Source: Streptomyces sp. NRRL B-1140
GTDB taxonomy: Bacteria > Actinomycetota > Actinomycetes > Streptomycetales > Streptomycetaceae
Assembly (NCBI RefSeq): GCF_001280065.1
Contig: NZ_LGEA01000047.1
Location: forward strand, 1 to 64,000
DNA length: 64,000 nt
Direction of reading: 5' to 3'
Position 1 is the first letter of the stretch. Each line of letters begins with the position of its first letter. A program made the position numbers and the translations under genes. Below are positions 1-8,342 of this stretch, in pieces. The notes beneath the pieces were generated by a model. That model did not search any database. It was not told where the DNA came from and saw nothing but the letters and a program-made list of their open reading frames with translations.

Positions 1-122
1 CCCCAGTCCCAGCCCCCGCCCCCGTGTCCGCCGAGCCGGGCCCCTCTCCTCGTCCCGCCGCACCGGACGAGCCCGACACCGCACTGCTGCGACGGCTCCT
101 GCACGCCTTGGAGGCACTGTGA
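1..122 (+). CDS. C-terminal end of an unidentified protein (partial)
   Basis: Only about the last 39 codons lie in the window, so the family cannot be named. The visible tail is Pro/Ala-rich for about 25 residues and ends in a short amphipathic helix (DTALLRRLLHALEAL) before TGA at 120-122. The codons have the high third-position GC of the neighbouring genes, which supports a real frame. The next gene starts 38 bases downstream on the same strand, so the two may be cotranscribed. The neighbouring Roadblock-type proteins make a regulatory role possible, but that is context only. Confidence 0.55.
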   Translation, partial: PVPAPAPVSAEPGPSPRPAAPDEPDTALLRRLLHALEAL

Positions 123-160
123 TCCGCGCGCGAAGACAGCGTGCCGAAAGGAGACTGCTC

Positions 161-682
161 ATGGCCGTCGAGACCGACGTCCTGGACGAACTGCGTCGGC
201 TCCGCACCCGCGTACCCCGGCTGACGGGCTCCCTCGCGGCCACCGTCGACGGACTCGTCCTCGCCCACGACGTGCCCGACACCGAACCGGAGGGACTCGC
301 GGCGCTCACCGCCGCCGCCCTCGGCGTGGCCTACCGCATGACCGACGCCGCCGCCCGCGGCGAATTCCGCGAACTGCTGGTGCGGGGCTCCAAAGGCTAC
401 GTCTCCACCTATGCCGCCGGAACCACCGCCGTACTCACCCTCCTCGCCGAGGACCGCGTCAACGTCGGCCGCCTCCACCTCGAAGGCCGGCGCAGCGGCG
501 CCCGGATCGCCGACCTGCTGGCCACACGCGTCGGTCCCGGCACCGGCCGCCACGCGGACCGCCCGGCGCCCGAAGAGCACCTCGCCACGGTGCCCCCGGC
601 CACGGAACGCGCCATCGGCACCCTCCCGGTCCGCACTCCGCAGCGGCCCACGCACCTGCCACGCCCGCAGACCGGCATCTGA
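161..682 (+). CDS. Roadblock/LC7 domain protein
   Basis: A 173-residue soluble protein. Residues about 5-125 (opening ELRRLRTRVPRLTGSLAATV, with a central GLVLAHD) fit the Roadblock/LC7 fold, which in Streptomyces conservons (CvnB) and MglB-like proteins acts as a partner or activator of small GTPases. The C-terminal 45 residues are Pro/Arg-rich and look disordered. The ATG at 161 is preceded by AAAGGAG with seven-base spacing; an upstream in-frame GTG lacks such a site. A second Roadblock-like gene follows 58 bases later. No GTPase or sensor kinase gene of a complete conservon is visible, so the partner may lie left of the window or elsewhere. Confidence 0.8.
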   Translation: MAVETDVLDELRRLRTRVPRLTGSLAATVDGLVLAHDVPDTEPEGLAALTAAALGVAYRMTDAAARGEFRELLVRGSKGYVSTYAAGTTAVLTLLAEDRVNVGRLHLEGRRSGARIADLLATRVGPGTGRHADRPAPEEHLATVPPATERAIGTLPVRTPQRPTHLPRPQTGI

Positions 683-740
683 GCCCTCCCGAACTTCCCG
701 ACCCACCGAAGCAGAAGACCGAAGGAAAGGAACCGAGCGC

Positions 741-1115
741 ATGGCCAACACGGAGACCGCGCTGAAGGAATGCCTGAGCTCCATCGACGGAGCGACGGCC
801 GTCGCCCTCGTCGACTACACCAGCGGCATGGCCCTCGGCACCCTCGGCGGCGGCAAGGACTTCAACCTGGAGGTCGCCGCCGCGGGCAACACCGACGTCG
901 TGCGGTCCAAGCTGCGCACCATGGAGCATCTGGGCCTGAAGGAGGAGATCGAGGACATCCTCATCACCCTGAACACCCAGTACCACCTCATCCGCCTCCT
1001 GAAGGGCCGTGGTGGCAGCGGGCTCTTCCTCTACCTCGTGCTCGACGGGAGCAGGGCCAACCTCGCGATGGCCCGCCACCAGCTGCGCCGCATCGAAGCC
1101 GACCTGGAGGTCTGA
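741..1115 (+). CDS. Second Roadblock/LC7-like small regulatory protein
   Basis: A 124-residue protein with a compact alpha/beta pattern like Roadblock/LC7 proteins. It has an N-terminal helix (ALKECLSSIDGATAVALVDY), a central Gly-rich turn (LGTLGGGKDF) and a C-terminal strand-helix ending in SRANLAMARHQLRRIEADLEV. There is no signal peptide or membrane segment. The ATG at 741 follows AAGGAAAGGAA. It lies directly downstream of the first Roadblock gene in the same direction, so the two products may form a heteromeric platform, as MglB/Roadblock proteins do. Assignment rests on fold-like pattern and context; no catalytic residues are expected. Confidence 0.65.
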   Translation: MANTETALKECLSSIDGATAVALVDYTSGMALGTLGGGKDFNLEVAAAGNTDVVRSKLRTMEHLGLKEEIEDILITLNTQYHLIRLLKGRGGSGLFLYLVLDGSRANLAMARHQLRRIEADLEV

Positions 1116-1223
1116 GACCAGCACACCGGACGGGAGCCCTCCGCCACGCATGCGTCGCGGAGGGCCCCGGCATGCCGCAGGGCGGCGGCCCGTGTCCGGT
1201 CGGCCGCGTCTACGGTGTGTGTC

Positions 1224-2738
1224 ATGACGGCACCCCTGGACGTGCTCGTGGTGGGCGCGGGCCCCACCGGACTCGCGCTCGCGACCCAACTGCGCTCCTG
1301 CGAAACCCCGTTCCGGGTCGTGGACCGCTCACTGGACCGCGCCCGGGAGTCTCGCGCCCCGGCGATCCAGCCCCGGACCCTGGAGATGCTGTCCGCCTTC
1401 GGTGTGGCGGACGCTCTCGTCGACCGGGGCAACGCGGCGGTGGGGCTGCACCTGCACCTGTCCCGGCGGGTGCTGCGCGTCCCGGTGTTCGACGTGGGCT
1501 GCGACGACTCGCCGTACCCGTTCCTGCTCTTCCTCCCGCAGTCGGAGACGGAAGCCACCCTGACGGCTCACCTGGCCGCACGGGACGTGACCATCGAGCG
1601 CGGCACGGAGTTGCTCAGCGCCGAACCCGAGGGGGAGTACGTCACCTGCCGCCTGCGGCACCGGGACGGGACCGAGGAGACCGTACGGGCCCGCTACGTG
1701 GCCGGCTGCGACGGCGCACACAGCACCGTGCGCTCCGAGGCGGGCATCGGCTTCGAGGGGTACGCCTATCCGCAGACGTTCCTGCTCGCGGATCTGGAGG
1801 CCGACGGACTCGAGCCGGGTGCCGCGCACACGTTCATGACCGCGGCCGGACTGCTGTTCTTCTTCCCGCTGGGTACTCCGGCCACGTGGCGGATGATCGC
1901 GATGCATCCGTCGGGCGCCCCCGGCGACAAGGTGAGTCTGGACCTCCTCCAGCGGATCGCGGACGACTGGGCGCCCGACAGGCTGTCGTTGCGCGATCCG
2001 GTCTGGATGACGAGCTTCCGCATCCACAACCGCGGCGCCACCCACTACCGCAGGGGCCCCTTCTTCCTCGCGGGCGACGCGGCGCACATCCACAGCCCGG
2101 CCGGGGGACAGGGCATGAACACCGGCATCCAGGACGCGCTCAACCTGGGCTGGAAGCTCGCCCAGGTCTGCCGCGGCGCGGCGCCCGAGGAACTGCTGGA
2201 GACGTACGAGGCGGAGCGAGCCCCGGTCGGCCACGGCGTACGCCGCGTCACCGACCGTGCCTTCACCGTCGGTACGAGCAGCCACCCGGCCCTAAGGCTG
2301 GCTCGCAGGCATCTCGCCCCCTACGCGGCGCCGTTGCTCCTGCGTGCGACCGGCGCCCGAGCACGTCTGTTCCGCACGGTGTCCGAACTCGACGTCCACT
2401 ACCGCCGAGGACCCGCGTCCGTCACCGGGCGGCACCGCCCGCGGCAGGGCCCACGCGCAGGAGACCGCCTGCCCGACGCTCCGGCCGGACTCCAGCGGCG
2501 CGTCGCCGGGCCGGGCTACCACCTGCTGCTCTCCAGTCCCGCCCACCTCTGGCCCGAGGGCCTGGCCCCGGCCGACCGGCCCGGCCTGCTGACCGTGCAC
2601 CACCTTGGCCCGCGAAGCCCGTGGCCGGGCCTCACCCACGCCCTCGTGCGGCCCGACGGATACGTGGCGTACCTGGCCCGGGGCACCGACCTCGCGGGCC
2701 TGCGCGCCTACCTGGACCGCTGGCTGCCGGCCCCCTGA
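1224..2738 (+). CDS. FAD-dependent aromatic hydroxylase (PheA/TfdB family)
   Basis: A 504-residue flavoprotein monooxygenase of the class that hydroxylates phenols or polyketide aromatics using NAD(P)H and O2. The N-terminal dinucleotide fold has GAGPTG at residues 11-16. The DG motif (GCDGAHSTVR) lies at 161-170 and the GD motif (FLAGDAAHIHSPAGGQGMN) at 281-299. The last about 130 residues match the thioredoxin-like tail of this family. Start ATG 1224 gives the usual N-terminus two residues before the first beta strand; an in-frame GTG lies at 1215. No clear SD precedes it. No biosynthetic cluster surrounds it, so the substrate cannot be inferred; degradation or detoxification is as likely as antibiotic tailoring. 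Confidence 0.88.
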   Translation: MTAPLDVLVVGAGPTGLALATQLRSCETPFRVVDRSLDRARESRAPAIQPRTLEMLSAFGVADALVDRGNAAVGLHLHLSRRVLRVPVFDVGCDDSPYPFLLFLPQSETEATLTAHLAARDVTIERGTELLSAEPEGEYVTCRLRHRDGTEETVRARYVAGCDGAHSTVRSEAGIGFEGYAYPQTFLLADLEADGLEPGAAHTFMTAAGLLFFFPLGTPATWRMIAMHPSGAPGDKVSLDLLQRIADDWAPDRLSLRDPVWMTSFRIHNRGATHYRRGPFFLAGDAAHIHSPAGGQGMNTGIQDALNLGWKLAQVCRGAAPEELLETYEAERAPVGHGVRRVTDRAFTVGTSSHPALRLARRHLAPYAAPLLLRATGARARLFRTVSELDVHYRRGPASVTGRHRPRQGPRAGDRLPDAPAGLQRRVAGPGYHLLLSSPAHLWPEGLAPADRPGLLTVHHLGPRSPWPGLTHALVRPDGYVAYLARGTDLAGLRAYLDRWLPAP

Positions 2739-2772
2739 GGCCGGCGGGCCGGGCGCCGGCCCGGCGAAGGGG

Positions 2773-3267
2773 TCAGCCGTGGTACGTGATGTACCCGTTG
2801 CGGTCCGGGTCGGAGCCGCTCCTGGTGTACGAGTGCACGTCGGCACGGGCGCCGGACGGCTTGTACACGTAGATGGTGTCCTTGTCGTTGTTCCACATGA
2901 AGTTGCAGTTGTCGCGGTAGACGACGTTCCTGGTGTCGGAGTCGGTCCCGTTGCCGCCGCGCAGCTTCACGTAGTCACCCGGCTGAAGGGTGTGGCTCGC
3001 GGTGAACGTGAACTTGTTGCCGGCGGCGTCCTTCACGACGTACCCCTTGAGGTTCACCGTCGTGGAGCGCGAGTAGTTCTTGATGGTCAGGTACTCCTCG
3101 GCGGTGTTCCCGCCCGAGCACCGGTTCGAGTCGCTGCCGGGAGCGTCGTACTGGATGCCCCGGATCTTCAGCGCGGAGTCGTACTCGGCGGCCTGGGCCG
3201 GAACCGCCGAAAGGGCGGTGAGGGCCCCGGCGGCGACGGCCGTGGTGGCGACAAGGCGTATACGCAT
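2773..3267 (-). CDS. Secreted lamin-tail domain (LTD) protein
   Basis: A 164-residue exported protein. Residues 1-27 form a Sec signal peptide (MRIRL start, Ala-rich core, cleavage near AQA-AEY). The mature part is one lamin-tail-type beta sandwich: EYLTIKNYS, LKGYVVKDAAGNKFTF, LQPGDYVKLRGGNG and the closing NNDKDTIYVY strand are the family pattern. Two cysteines (50 and 121) could form a disulfide outside the cell. ATG 3267 follows a GGGGGA site. LTD proteins are often extracellular or nuclease-associated; no catalytic domain is fused here. It is separated from fprA by a strong terminator. Confidence 0.82.
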   Translation of the reverse strand: MRIRLVATTAVAAGALTALSAVPAQAAEYDSALKIRGIQYDAPGSDSNRCSGGNTAEEYLTIKNYSRSTTVNLKGYVVKDAAGNKFTFTASHTLQPGDYVKLRGGNGTDSDTRNVVYRDNCNFMWNNDKDTIYVYKPSGARADVHSYTRSGSDPDRNGYITYHG

Positions 3268-3358
3268 GGACGTTCGTCCCCCCTGCATGGCCTTCAGGTG
3301 AAGGCGATGTGATGGTTCGGTGAAGCATCCGGATCGTACACGCTTCAAGTACACAGAA

Positions 3359-3393
3359 GGGCGGGTTCGGTGACATGGCCACCGAACCCGCCC
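3359..3393 (-). terminator. Rho-independent-type hairpin after fprA
   Basis: A perfect 14-bp stem (3359-3372 with 3380-3393) closes a seven-base loop ACATGGC, 16 bases beyond the fprA stop. There is no long U-tract, as is usual in Streptomyces. Confidence 0.75.
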
Positions 3394-3409
3394 CGTGGGG
3401 TCGGACGTG

Positions 3410-4774
3410 TCAGGCGCCGCTCGCCCGCAGCATGTCCTCGCGCTCGACGATCTTCACGCGCTCGCGGCCCTCGGGCTCGCCCAGAGCCTTCTCCGCGGCG
3501 TCCAGCTTGTACCAGCCGTCCCAGGTGGTGAAGCGGATGTCGCGCTCGGCGAGGAACGCGTCCACGGTCTCGGGGTCCGGGGCGGCGGGCGTGTGCAGCC
3601 TGCCGCCCGCGTAGTCCTCCAGCAGGTTCTTCACCGTCTCGTTCGCGTCGCCCTTGGTGTGCCCGATGAGCCCGATGGGGCCGCGCCGGATCCAGCCGGT
3701 GACGTAGGTGGACTGCAGGTGCTCGCCCGTCTCCTGCATGACCCGGCCGCCCTCGTCCGGGACGGTGCCCGAGTCGATGTCCCAGGGCAGCTTGGGGAGT
3801 TTGTCGGACAGGTAGCCGACCGCGCGGTAGACCGCGCCGACGTCCCAGGTGTGGAAGGTGCCGGTGCCCTTGACGTTGCCGGTGCCGTCGAGCTCCGTGC
3901 GCTCGGTGCGCAGACCCACGACCTTGCCGTCCTCGCCGAGGACCTCGACCGGCGACTCGAAGAAGTGCAGGAAGAGCTTGTGGGGCCGGTCGCCGACGTC
4001 GCGGATCGCCCAGTTCTCCAGGGTCTTGGCCACCATGTCGGCCTGCTTGTTGCCGCGCCGCGTGGTGATCGAGCCCTCGTCGTAGTCGATGTCCTCGGGG
4101 TCGACGATGACCTCGATGTTGGGGGAGTGGTCCAGCTCCCGCAGCTCCATCGGGCTGAACTTCGCCTGCGCCGGGCCGCGTCGGCCGAACACGTGGATCT
4201 CCTTGGCCCGGTTGGCCTTCAGACCCTCGTAGACGTTCGCCGGGATCTCGGTCGGCAGCAGCTCGTCCGCCGTCTTGGCCAGGACGCGCGCGACGTCGAG
4301 GGCGACGTTGCCGACGCCGAGCACGGCGACCTTCTCCGCCTCCAGCGGCCAGGTGCGCGGAACGTCCGGGTGGCCGTCGTACCAGGACACGAAGTCGGCG
4401 GCGCCGTAGGAGCCGTCGAGGTCGATGCCCGGCAGCGGGAGTGCCCGGTCGGCCGTCGCCCCGGTAGCGAAGATCACGCCGTCGTAGAACGCGCGCAGGT
4501 CGTCCAGGCCGATGTCGGTGCCGTAGTCCACGTTGCCGAAGAGCCGGATCTGCGGCTTGTCGAGCACCTGGTGCAGGGCGGTGATGATGCCCTTGATCCG
4601 CGGGTGGTCGGGGGCGACGCCGTAACGGATCAGTCCGAACGGTGCCGGCATGCGCTCGAAGATGTCTATGGACACACCGGGTTCGGCGGCCACCTCGGAC
4701 TTGAGCAGGGCGTCGGCGGCGTAGATCCCGGCGGGGCCGGATCCGACGATGGCGACCCGCAGGGGGCGGGGCAT
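3410..4774 (-). CDS. fprA: Ferredoxin/flavodoxin-NADP+ reductase, adrenodoxin-reductase type
   Basis: A 454-residue protein close to the length of mycobacterial FprA (about 456). It transfers electrons from NADPH through FAD to ferredoxins that serve P450s and iron-sulfur enzymes. The FAD fold has VGSGPAG at residues 10-16, followed by ERMPAPFGLIRYGVAPDH, a hallmark of the adrenodoxin-reductase family. The NADP fold carries VLGVGNVALDVARVL near residue 160 and GRRGPAQAKF near residue 195. The C-terminal GWIRRGPIGLIGHTKGDA is also family-typical. ATG 4774 follows AAGGGA. The promoter contains an iron-box-like palindrome (4821-4839), suggesting iron-responsive control. Confidence 0.93.
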   Translation of the reverse strand: MPRPLRVAIVGSGPAGIYAADALLKSEVAAEPGVSIDIFERMPAPFGLIRYGVAPDHPRIKGIITALHQVLDKPQIRLFGNVDYGTDIGLDDLRAFYDGVIFATGATADRALPLPGIDLDGSYGAADFVSWYDGHPDVPRTWPLEAEKVAVLGVGNVALDVARVLAKTADELLPTEIPANVYEGLKANRAKEIHVFGRRGPAQAKFSPMELRELDHSPNIEVIVDPEDIDYDEGSITTRRGNKQADMVAKTLENWAIRDVGDRPHKLFLHFFESPVEVLGEDGKVVGLRTERTELDGTGNVKGTGTFHTWDVGAVYRAVGYLSDKLPKLPWDIDSGTVPDEGGRVMQETGEHLQSTYVTGWIRRGPIGLIGHTKGDANETVKNLLEDYAGGRLHTPAAPDPETVDAFLAERDIRFTTWDGWYKLDAAEKALGEPEGRERVKIVEREDMLRASGA

Positions 4775-4820
4775 GGTCAGGTTCCCTTCGAGCGGCGACA
4801 AGCGATCTCAACGGGAAGCT

Positions 4821-4839
4821 TAAACTAAGGCATGCCTAA
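4821..4839 (-). promoter_or_regulatory. Candidate DtxR/IdeR/DmdR iron box upstream of fprA
   Basis: TAAACTAAGGCATGCCTAA matches 15 of 19 positions of the IdeR/DmdR consensus TWAGGTWAGSCTWACCTWA (mismatches at 4, 5, 12 and 14). It ends 46 bases upstream of the fprA start, a plausible operator position. A second AT-rich inverted repeat (CCCATAA/TTATGGG, 4866-4886) lies farther upstream. Confidence 0.5.
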
Positions 4840-4902
4840 CCCGGTATGAGGGTCCGGTCTATGAGCCCATAAGGCTACTTTATGGGTAGCTCTTGGCCGC
4901 GC

Positions 4903-7638
4903 TTATGGCAGGGGCTGCTCCGCCCAGATCACCTTCCCCGCCGGCAGATAGCGCGTCCCCCAGCGCTCCGCGAGCTGCGCCACCAGGAACAGGCCCCGCC
5001 CGCCCTCGTCCGTCATGGTCGCGTACCGCAGATGCGGCGAGGTGCTGCTGCTGTCGAACACCTCGCAGATCAGGTTGCGGTCCCGCAGCACCCGCACCCG
5101 TATCGGGCCGCCGCCGTACCGCAGCGCGTTGGTGACCAGCTCGCTCAGGATCAGCTCCGTGCTGAACGTCAGCTCCTGAAGGCCCCACTCGGCCAGCTGC
5201 CGGCTGACCGCCGCCCGCACCTCGCCCACGGCGGCCGGGTCGGCCGGCACCGGCCACTCCGCGACGTGGTCGGCGGTCAGCGCCCGGGTACGGGCCACGA
5301 TCAGTGCGACGTCGTCGCCGGAGTGGGCCGTGAGCTGCGAGTCGAGTACGACCCGGCAGGTGTCCTCGGAGGACTGCCCCGCCCGGCCCAGTGCCTGGCG
5401 CAGCATCTCCAGCCCGACGTCGATGTCCCGCTCACGGTCCTCCACCAGCCCGTCGGTGTAGAGGACGAGCCGGCTGCCCTCCGCCAGCTCCAGCTCCGCC
5501 GTCTCGAACGGCAGGCCACCGAGCCCCAGCGGGGGGCCGGCGGGTACGTCGGGGAACTCCACGCTGCCGTCGGGGTGGATCAGCGCCGGCGGCGGGTGTC
5601 CCGCCCGCGCGACGGTGCAGCGCCGCGAGACCGGATCGTAGACGGCGTACAGACAGGTCGCGCCGGTGACCGGGGCGCTGCCGTCCTCCTGCGTCTCGTC
5701 CTGGTCGATCCGGCCGACCAACTCGTCCAGCAGGGCGATGAGTTCCTCGGGCGGCAGATCGAGGGCGGAGAAGTTGTGCACCGCGGTGCGCAGCCGCCCC
5801 ATCGTGGCCGCGGCGTGCAGCCCGTGGCCGACCACGTCGCCGACCACGAGCGCGACCCTGGCCCCCGACAGGGGCAGCACGTCGAACCAGTCGCCGCCCA
5901 CGCCGGCCTGCGCCGGCAGATAGCGGTACGCGATCTCCAGGGCGTCCTGCTCGGGCAGATTGCGGGGGAGCAGGCTGCGCTGGAGTGTCACCGCCATGCT
6001 GTGCTCACGGGTGTAGCGGCGGGCGTTGTCGATGGACACGGCGGCCCGCGCGACCAGCTCCTCCGCCAGGGCCAGCTCGTCCGTGTCGAAAGGCTCCTGC
6101 TTCTCGGAGCGCCAGAAGCTCACCACGCCGAGGATCAGGGCGCCGGCCCGCAGCGGCACGGTGATCAGCGAATGGATGCCGTACGCGACGATCTGCGCGG
6201 AGCGCTCCAGGTCCTGCGCCCGCCAGCCCGGGGCCTCGCCCAGCCGGGGCTCCAGGAACGCACTGCCCGTGGCGAGGCTGCGGCCCTGTGGAGAGGACTC
6301 GACGAACCTGATCCGCTCCCCGGCCGGGTAGAGCGGCGCGTCCTTGCGGATCCCGCTCACCGCCGTCCGGCTGAGTCTCGCCGCCGCGTTCGGCTGCCCG
6401 CCGCCCAGTACGGCGTCGAACAGATCCACGGTCGCGAAGTCCGCGAACCGGGGCACGGCCAGCTCGGTCAGCTCTTCGGCGGTGCGGGTCACGTCCAGGC
6501 TGGTCCCGATGCCCACTCCGGCGTCATACAGCATGTTGAGCCGCTCGCGCGCGGTCTCGGCCCGCCCGGACAGGGCCCGCAGCTCCGTGGAGTCGCGCAG
6601 GGTGGCGACGCTGCCGGGCGGGACACCCGCACGGTCCGTCGTCCGCTGGTTGACGGCGAGGAGCCGGTCGCCGACCAGGTGCACCTCGTCGGTGGCGACC
6701 CGGCCCGAGGCCAGCAGATCGGCGATGCCCGGGTCGAGACCCAGACCGAGGACGTGCCGGCCCTCGGCGTCGGCGGGCAGCCCGAGCAGGCGCTGCGCCT
6801 CGTCGTTGGCGAGCAGCAGCGTGCCCCCGTCGTCGACGATGAGCACGCCCTCGCGCACCGCGTGCAGCACGGCGTCGTGGTGTTCGTACATCCGGGTCAT
6901 CTCGTGCGGCCCGAGCCCATGGGTCTGGCGCAGCAGCCGACGGCTCACCAGCGCGGCACCCGCCGTCGCGAGGGCGAGAGCCGCTGCCGCGGCCGCGAGC
7001 ACGAGCGGCAGCTGGCGGTCGGCGGTACCGCCCACCTTCTTGGTCGTGATACCCGCCGAGACCAGACCCACGACCCGGCCGCTCCGGTCCTTCACCGGCA
7101 CGACGGCCTGGACGAGCGGGCCGAGGGTGCCGTCGATCTCCTCGGTGAACGACTTCCCGGCCAGCGCCGGCGCGATCGTCCCGACGAACTTCTTCCCGAT
7201 CCGGTCCGGCTTGGGGTGGGTGTAGCGGATGCCGTCGGTGTTCATGACGACGACGAAGTCGACCTTCGACCGCTCACGGGCGGCTTCGGCACGTGGCTGG
7301 AGCACGACGGTGGGATCAGGGCCCTGCAGAGCTTCGACGGTGCCCGGTGCGTTGGCGAAGGTCTCCGCGACGGCGAGCGAACGGTTGCGCGCCTCCCGCG
7401 TCGTGTCGTGCCGCACCTGCAGCACCAGCGCCACGACGGCCGCCACGACCAGCAGCAGCACGATCACCACGACGAGCAGGAACACCTGCCCCGCGACGCT
7501 GCGTCCGCTCAGCACCGACCGCAGCCCCGCCGCCGGTTGCCACCGAGACGGGCCCGCCTCCCGCCGCTGCCGTGCCGACGGCGCAGCGCCGGGCCGCAGG
7601 GGCGATCGGGTCCCGGATCGACCCAAGAGTCGGACCAT
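4903..7638 (-). CDS. Membrane sensor phosphatase: Cache-PAS-GAF-SpoIIE(PP2C)-HATPase
   Basis: A 911-residue multidomain regulator. A membrane segment (about 51-74), an extracytoplasmic CitA/DcuS-like single Cache domain (75-205; VMNTDGIRYTHPKPDRIGKKF) and a second membrane segment (210-231) form the sensor. A PAS domain (about 250-350) and a GAF domain (about 365-540) follow. The SpoIIE-type PP2C phosphatase carries GVGGDWFDVLPL, VVGDVVGHGLHAA and VLYTDGLVE. The C-terminal HATPase has ELVTNALRYGG and GGRGLFLVAQLAERWG. Such proteins dephosphorylate anti-anti-sigma factors, and the ATPase may act as an anti-sigma kinase, coupling a ligand or stress signal to sigma activity. No SD is evident before ATG 7638. 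No STAS or sigma gene is adjacent, so the target is unknown. Confidence 0.92.
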   Translation of the reverse strand: MVRLLGRSGTRSPLRPGAAPSARQRREAGPSRWQPAAGLRSVLSGRSVAGQVFLLVVVIVLLLVVAAVVALVLQVRHDTTREARNRSLAVAETFANAPGTVEALQGPDPTVVLQPRAEAARERSKVDFVVVMNTDGIRYTHPKPDRIGKKFVGTIAPALAGKSFTEEIDGTLGPLVQAVVPVKDRSGRVVGLVSAGITTKKVGGTADRQLPLVLAAAAAALALATAGAALVSRRLLRQTHGLGPHEMTRMYEHHDAVLHAVREGVLIVDDGGTLLLANDEAQRLLGLPADAEGRHVLGLGLDPGIADLLASGRVATDEVHLVGDRLLAVNQRTTDRAGVPPGSVATLRDSTELRALSGRAETARERLNMLYDAGVGIGTSLDVTRTAEELTELAVPRFADFATVDLFDAVLGGGQPNAAARLSRTAVSGIRKDAPLYPAGERIRFVESSPQGRSLATGSAFLEPRLGEAPGWRAQDLERSAQIVAYGIHSLITVPLRAGALILGVVSFWRSEKQEPFDTDELALAEELVARAAVSIDNARRYTREHSMAVTLQRSLLPRNLPEQDALEIAYRYLPAQAGVGGDWFDVLPLSGARVALVVGDVVGHGLHAAATMGRLRTAVHNFSALDLPPEELIALLDELVGRIDQDETQEDGSAPVTGATCLYAVYDPVSRRCTVARAGHPPPALIHPDGSVEFPDVPAGPPLGLGGLPFETAELELAEGSRLVLYTDGLVEDRERDIDVGLEMLRQALGRAGQSSEDTCRVVLDSQLTAHSGDDVALIVARTRALTADHVAEWPVPADPAAVGEVRAAVSRQLAEWGLQELTFSTELILSELVTNALRYGGGPIRVRVLRDRNLICEVFDSSSTSPHLRYATMTDEGGRGLFLVAQLAERWGTRYLPAGKVIWAEQPLP

Positions 7639-7768
7639 GTGCCATGTCTACACTGCCGGGCTCCGGGAGGCGAGGGGCATCACCCATGGTGACAGGGGGT
7701 TCTCACCGTTTCATCACGTCTGAGGACCTGCACGGGGCTCTCTGCCCACGGCACAACGTACGACGGTT

Positions 7769-8314
7769 TCAGGCGCCCAGCGAGCGGGCCAGCTCGTTCG
7801 TGGCCCGGGCGATCTCACGGTCCTCGTCCGCCAGCAGCCGGCCGAGCTCCCCACGCCGGGCCCGCACGGCCTGCCGGGCCGCACGTTCCCACACCACCGG
7901 GTTCTCGCGATGGTTCAGGAGTTTCGGATAGACGGCGGCGGTGCTCTCCCACTGCCGGGCCTCGGCGATGCTCTGCAGCAGCCGGATGATCTGGGCACGG
8001 CAGGTCACCTGCGGCAGCTTGGCCAGCTCCCACAGGAACGGAACGGTGGCCGCGGTCGCCTGCTCCACGACGAAACCGAACTGGCAGATCCGTTTCCGCA
8101 GGTCGTCGAGGGCGGAGCGGGCCGTGTCGGCGTCACCTCCGGCGATGCCGTTGAGCAGGAGGGGAATGGCGGCCGCCGAGCCGGTGGAGTCCTGGATGTC
8201 GCCCCACGGCACGCGGTCCAGTGCCGTGAGCGGTGTGCTGCAGGCCGTCCCGGTGGGGGCGTCGGGGCGCTGGGGGCGCTCGCTGCTCGGGTGTTCCGTC
8301 GAAGCGCTGCGCAT
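7769..8314 (-). CDS. HEAT-like helical protein of unknown function
   Basis: A 181-residue protein with no recognised enzyme motif. After a variable N-terminus, residues about 40-180 are regular helices (IPLLLNGIAGGD, ATVPFLWELAKLPQVTCRAQIIRLLQSIAEA), resembling HEAT-type solenoids. The same layout recurs in the protein at 46562-47143, so the two look paralogous. ATG 8314 lies 28 bases after the ATP-binding protein stop, implying one operon. The neighbouring whiJ/abaA-like genes suggest a regulatory or immunity-type scaffold, which is only inference. Confidence 0.7.
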   Translation of the reverse strand: MRSASTEHPSSERPQRPDAPTGTACSTPLTALDRVPWGDIQDSTGSAAAIPLLLNGIAGGDADTARSALDDLRKRICQFGFVVEQATAATVPFLWELAKLPQVTCRAQIIRLLQSIAEARQWESTAAVYPKLLNHRENPVVWERAARQAVRARRGELGRLLADEDREIARATNELARSLGA

Positions 8315-8342
8315 GGCGAGGGGCCTTTCCGCGGCAGTCGTG

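Noticed and set aside
1..1115. A complete Cvn conservon
   Set aside because: Two Roadblock-like genes are present, but no histidine kinase, DUF742 or GTPase gene is visible within the window.
770..2872. A 700-codon plus-strand frame over the Roadblock and hydroxylase genes
   Set aside because: Arg/Pro-rich out-of-frame reading of real genes with no recognisable domain.
4866..4886. CCCATAA-N7-TTATGGG as a terminator of the phosphatase gene
   Set aside because: AT-rich weak stem with an asymmetric outer helix; the phosphatase gene stops at 4903 reading toward it, but the element fits better as a promoter-region operator.
4882..7692. A 936-codon plus-strand frame over the large phosphatase gene
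   Set aside because: Low-complexity Gln/Arg/His-rich composition, no motif, and complete overlap with a well-supported multidomain gene on the other strand.
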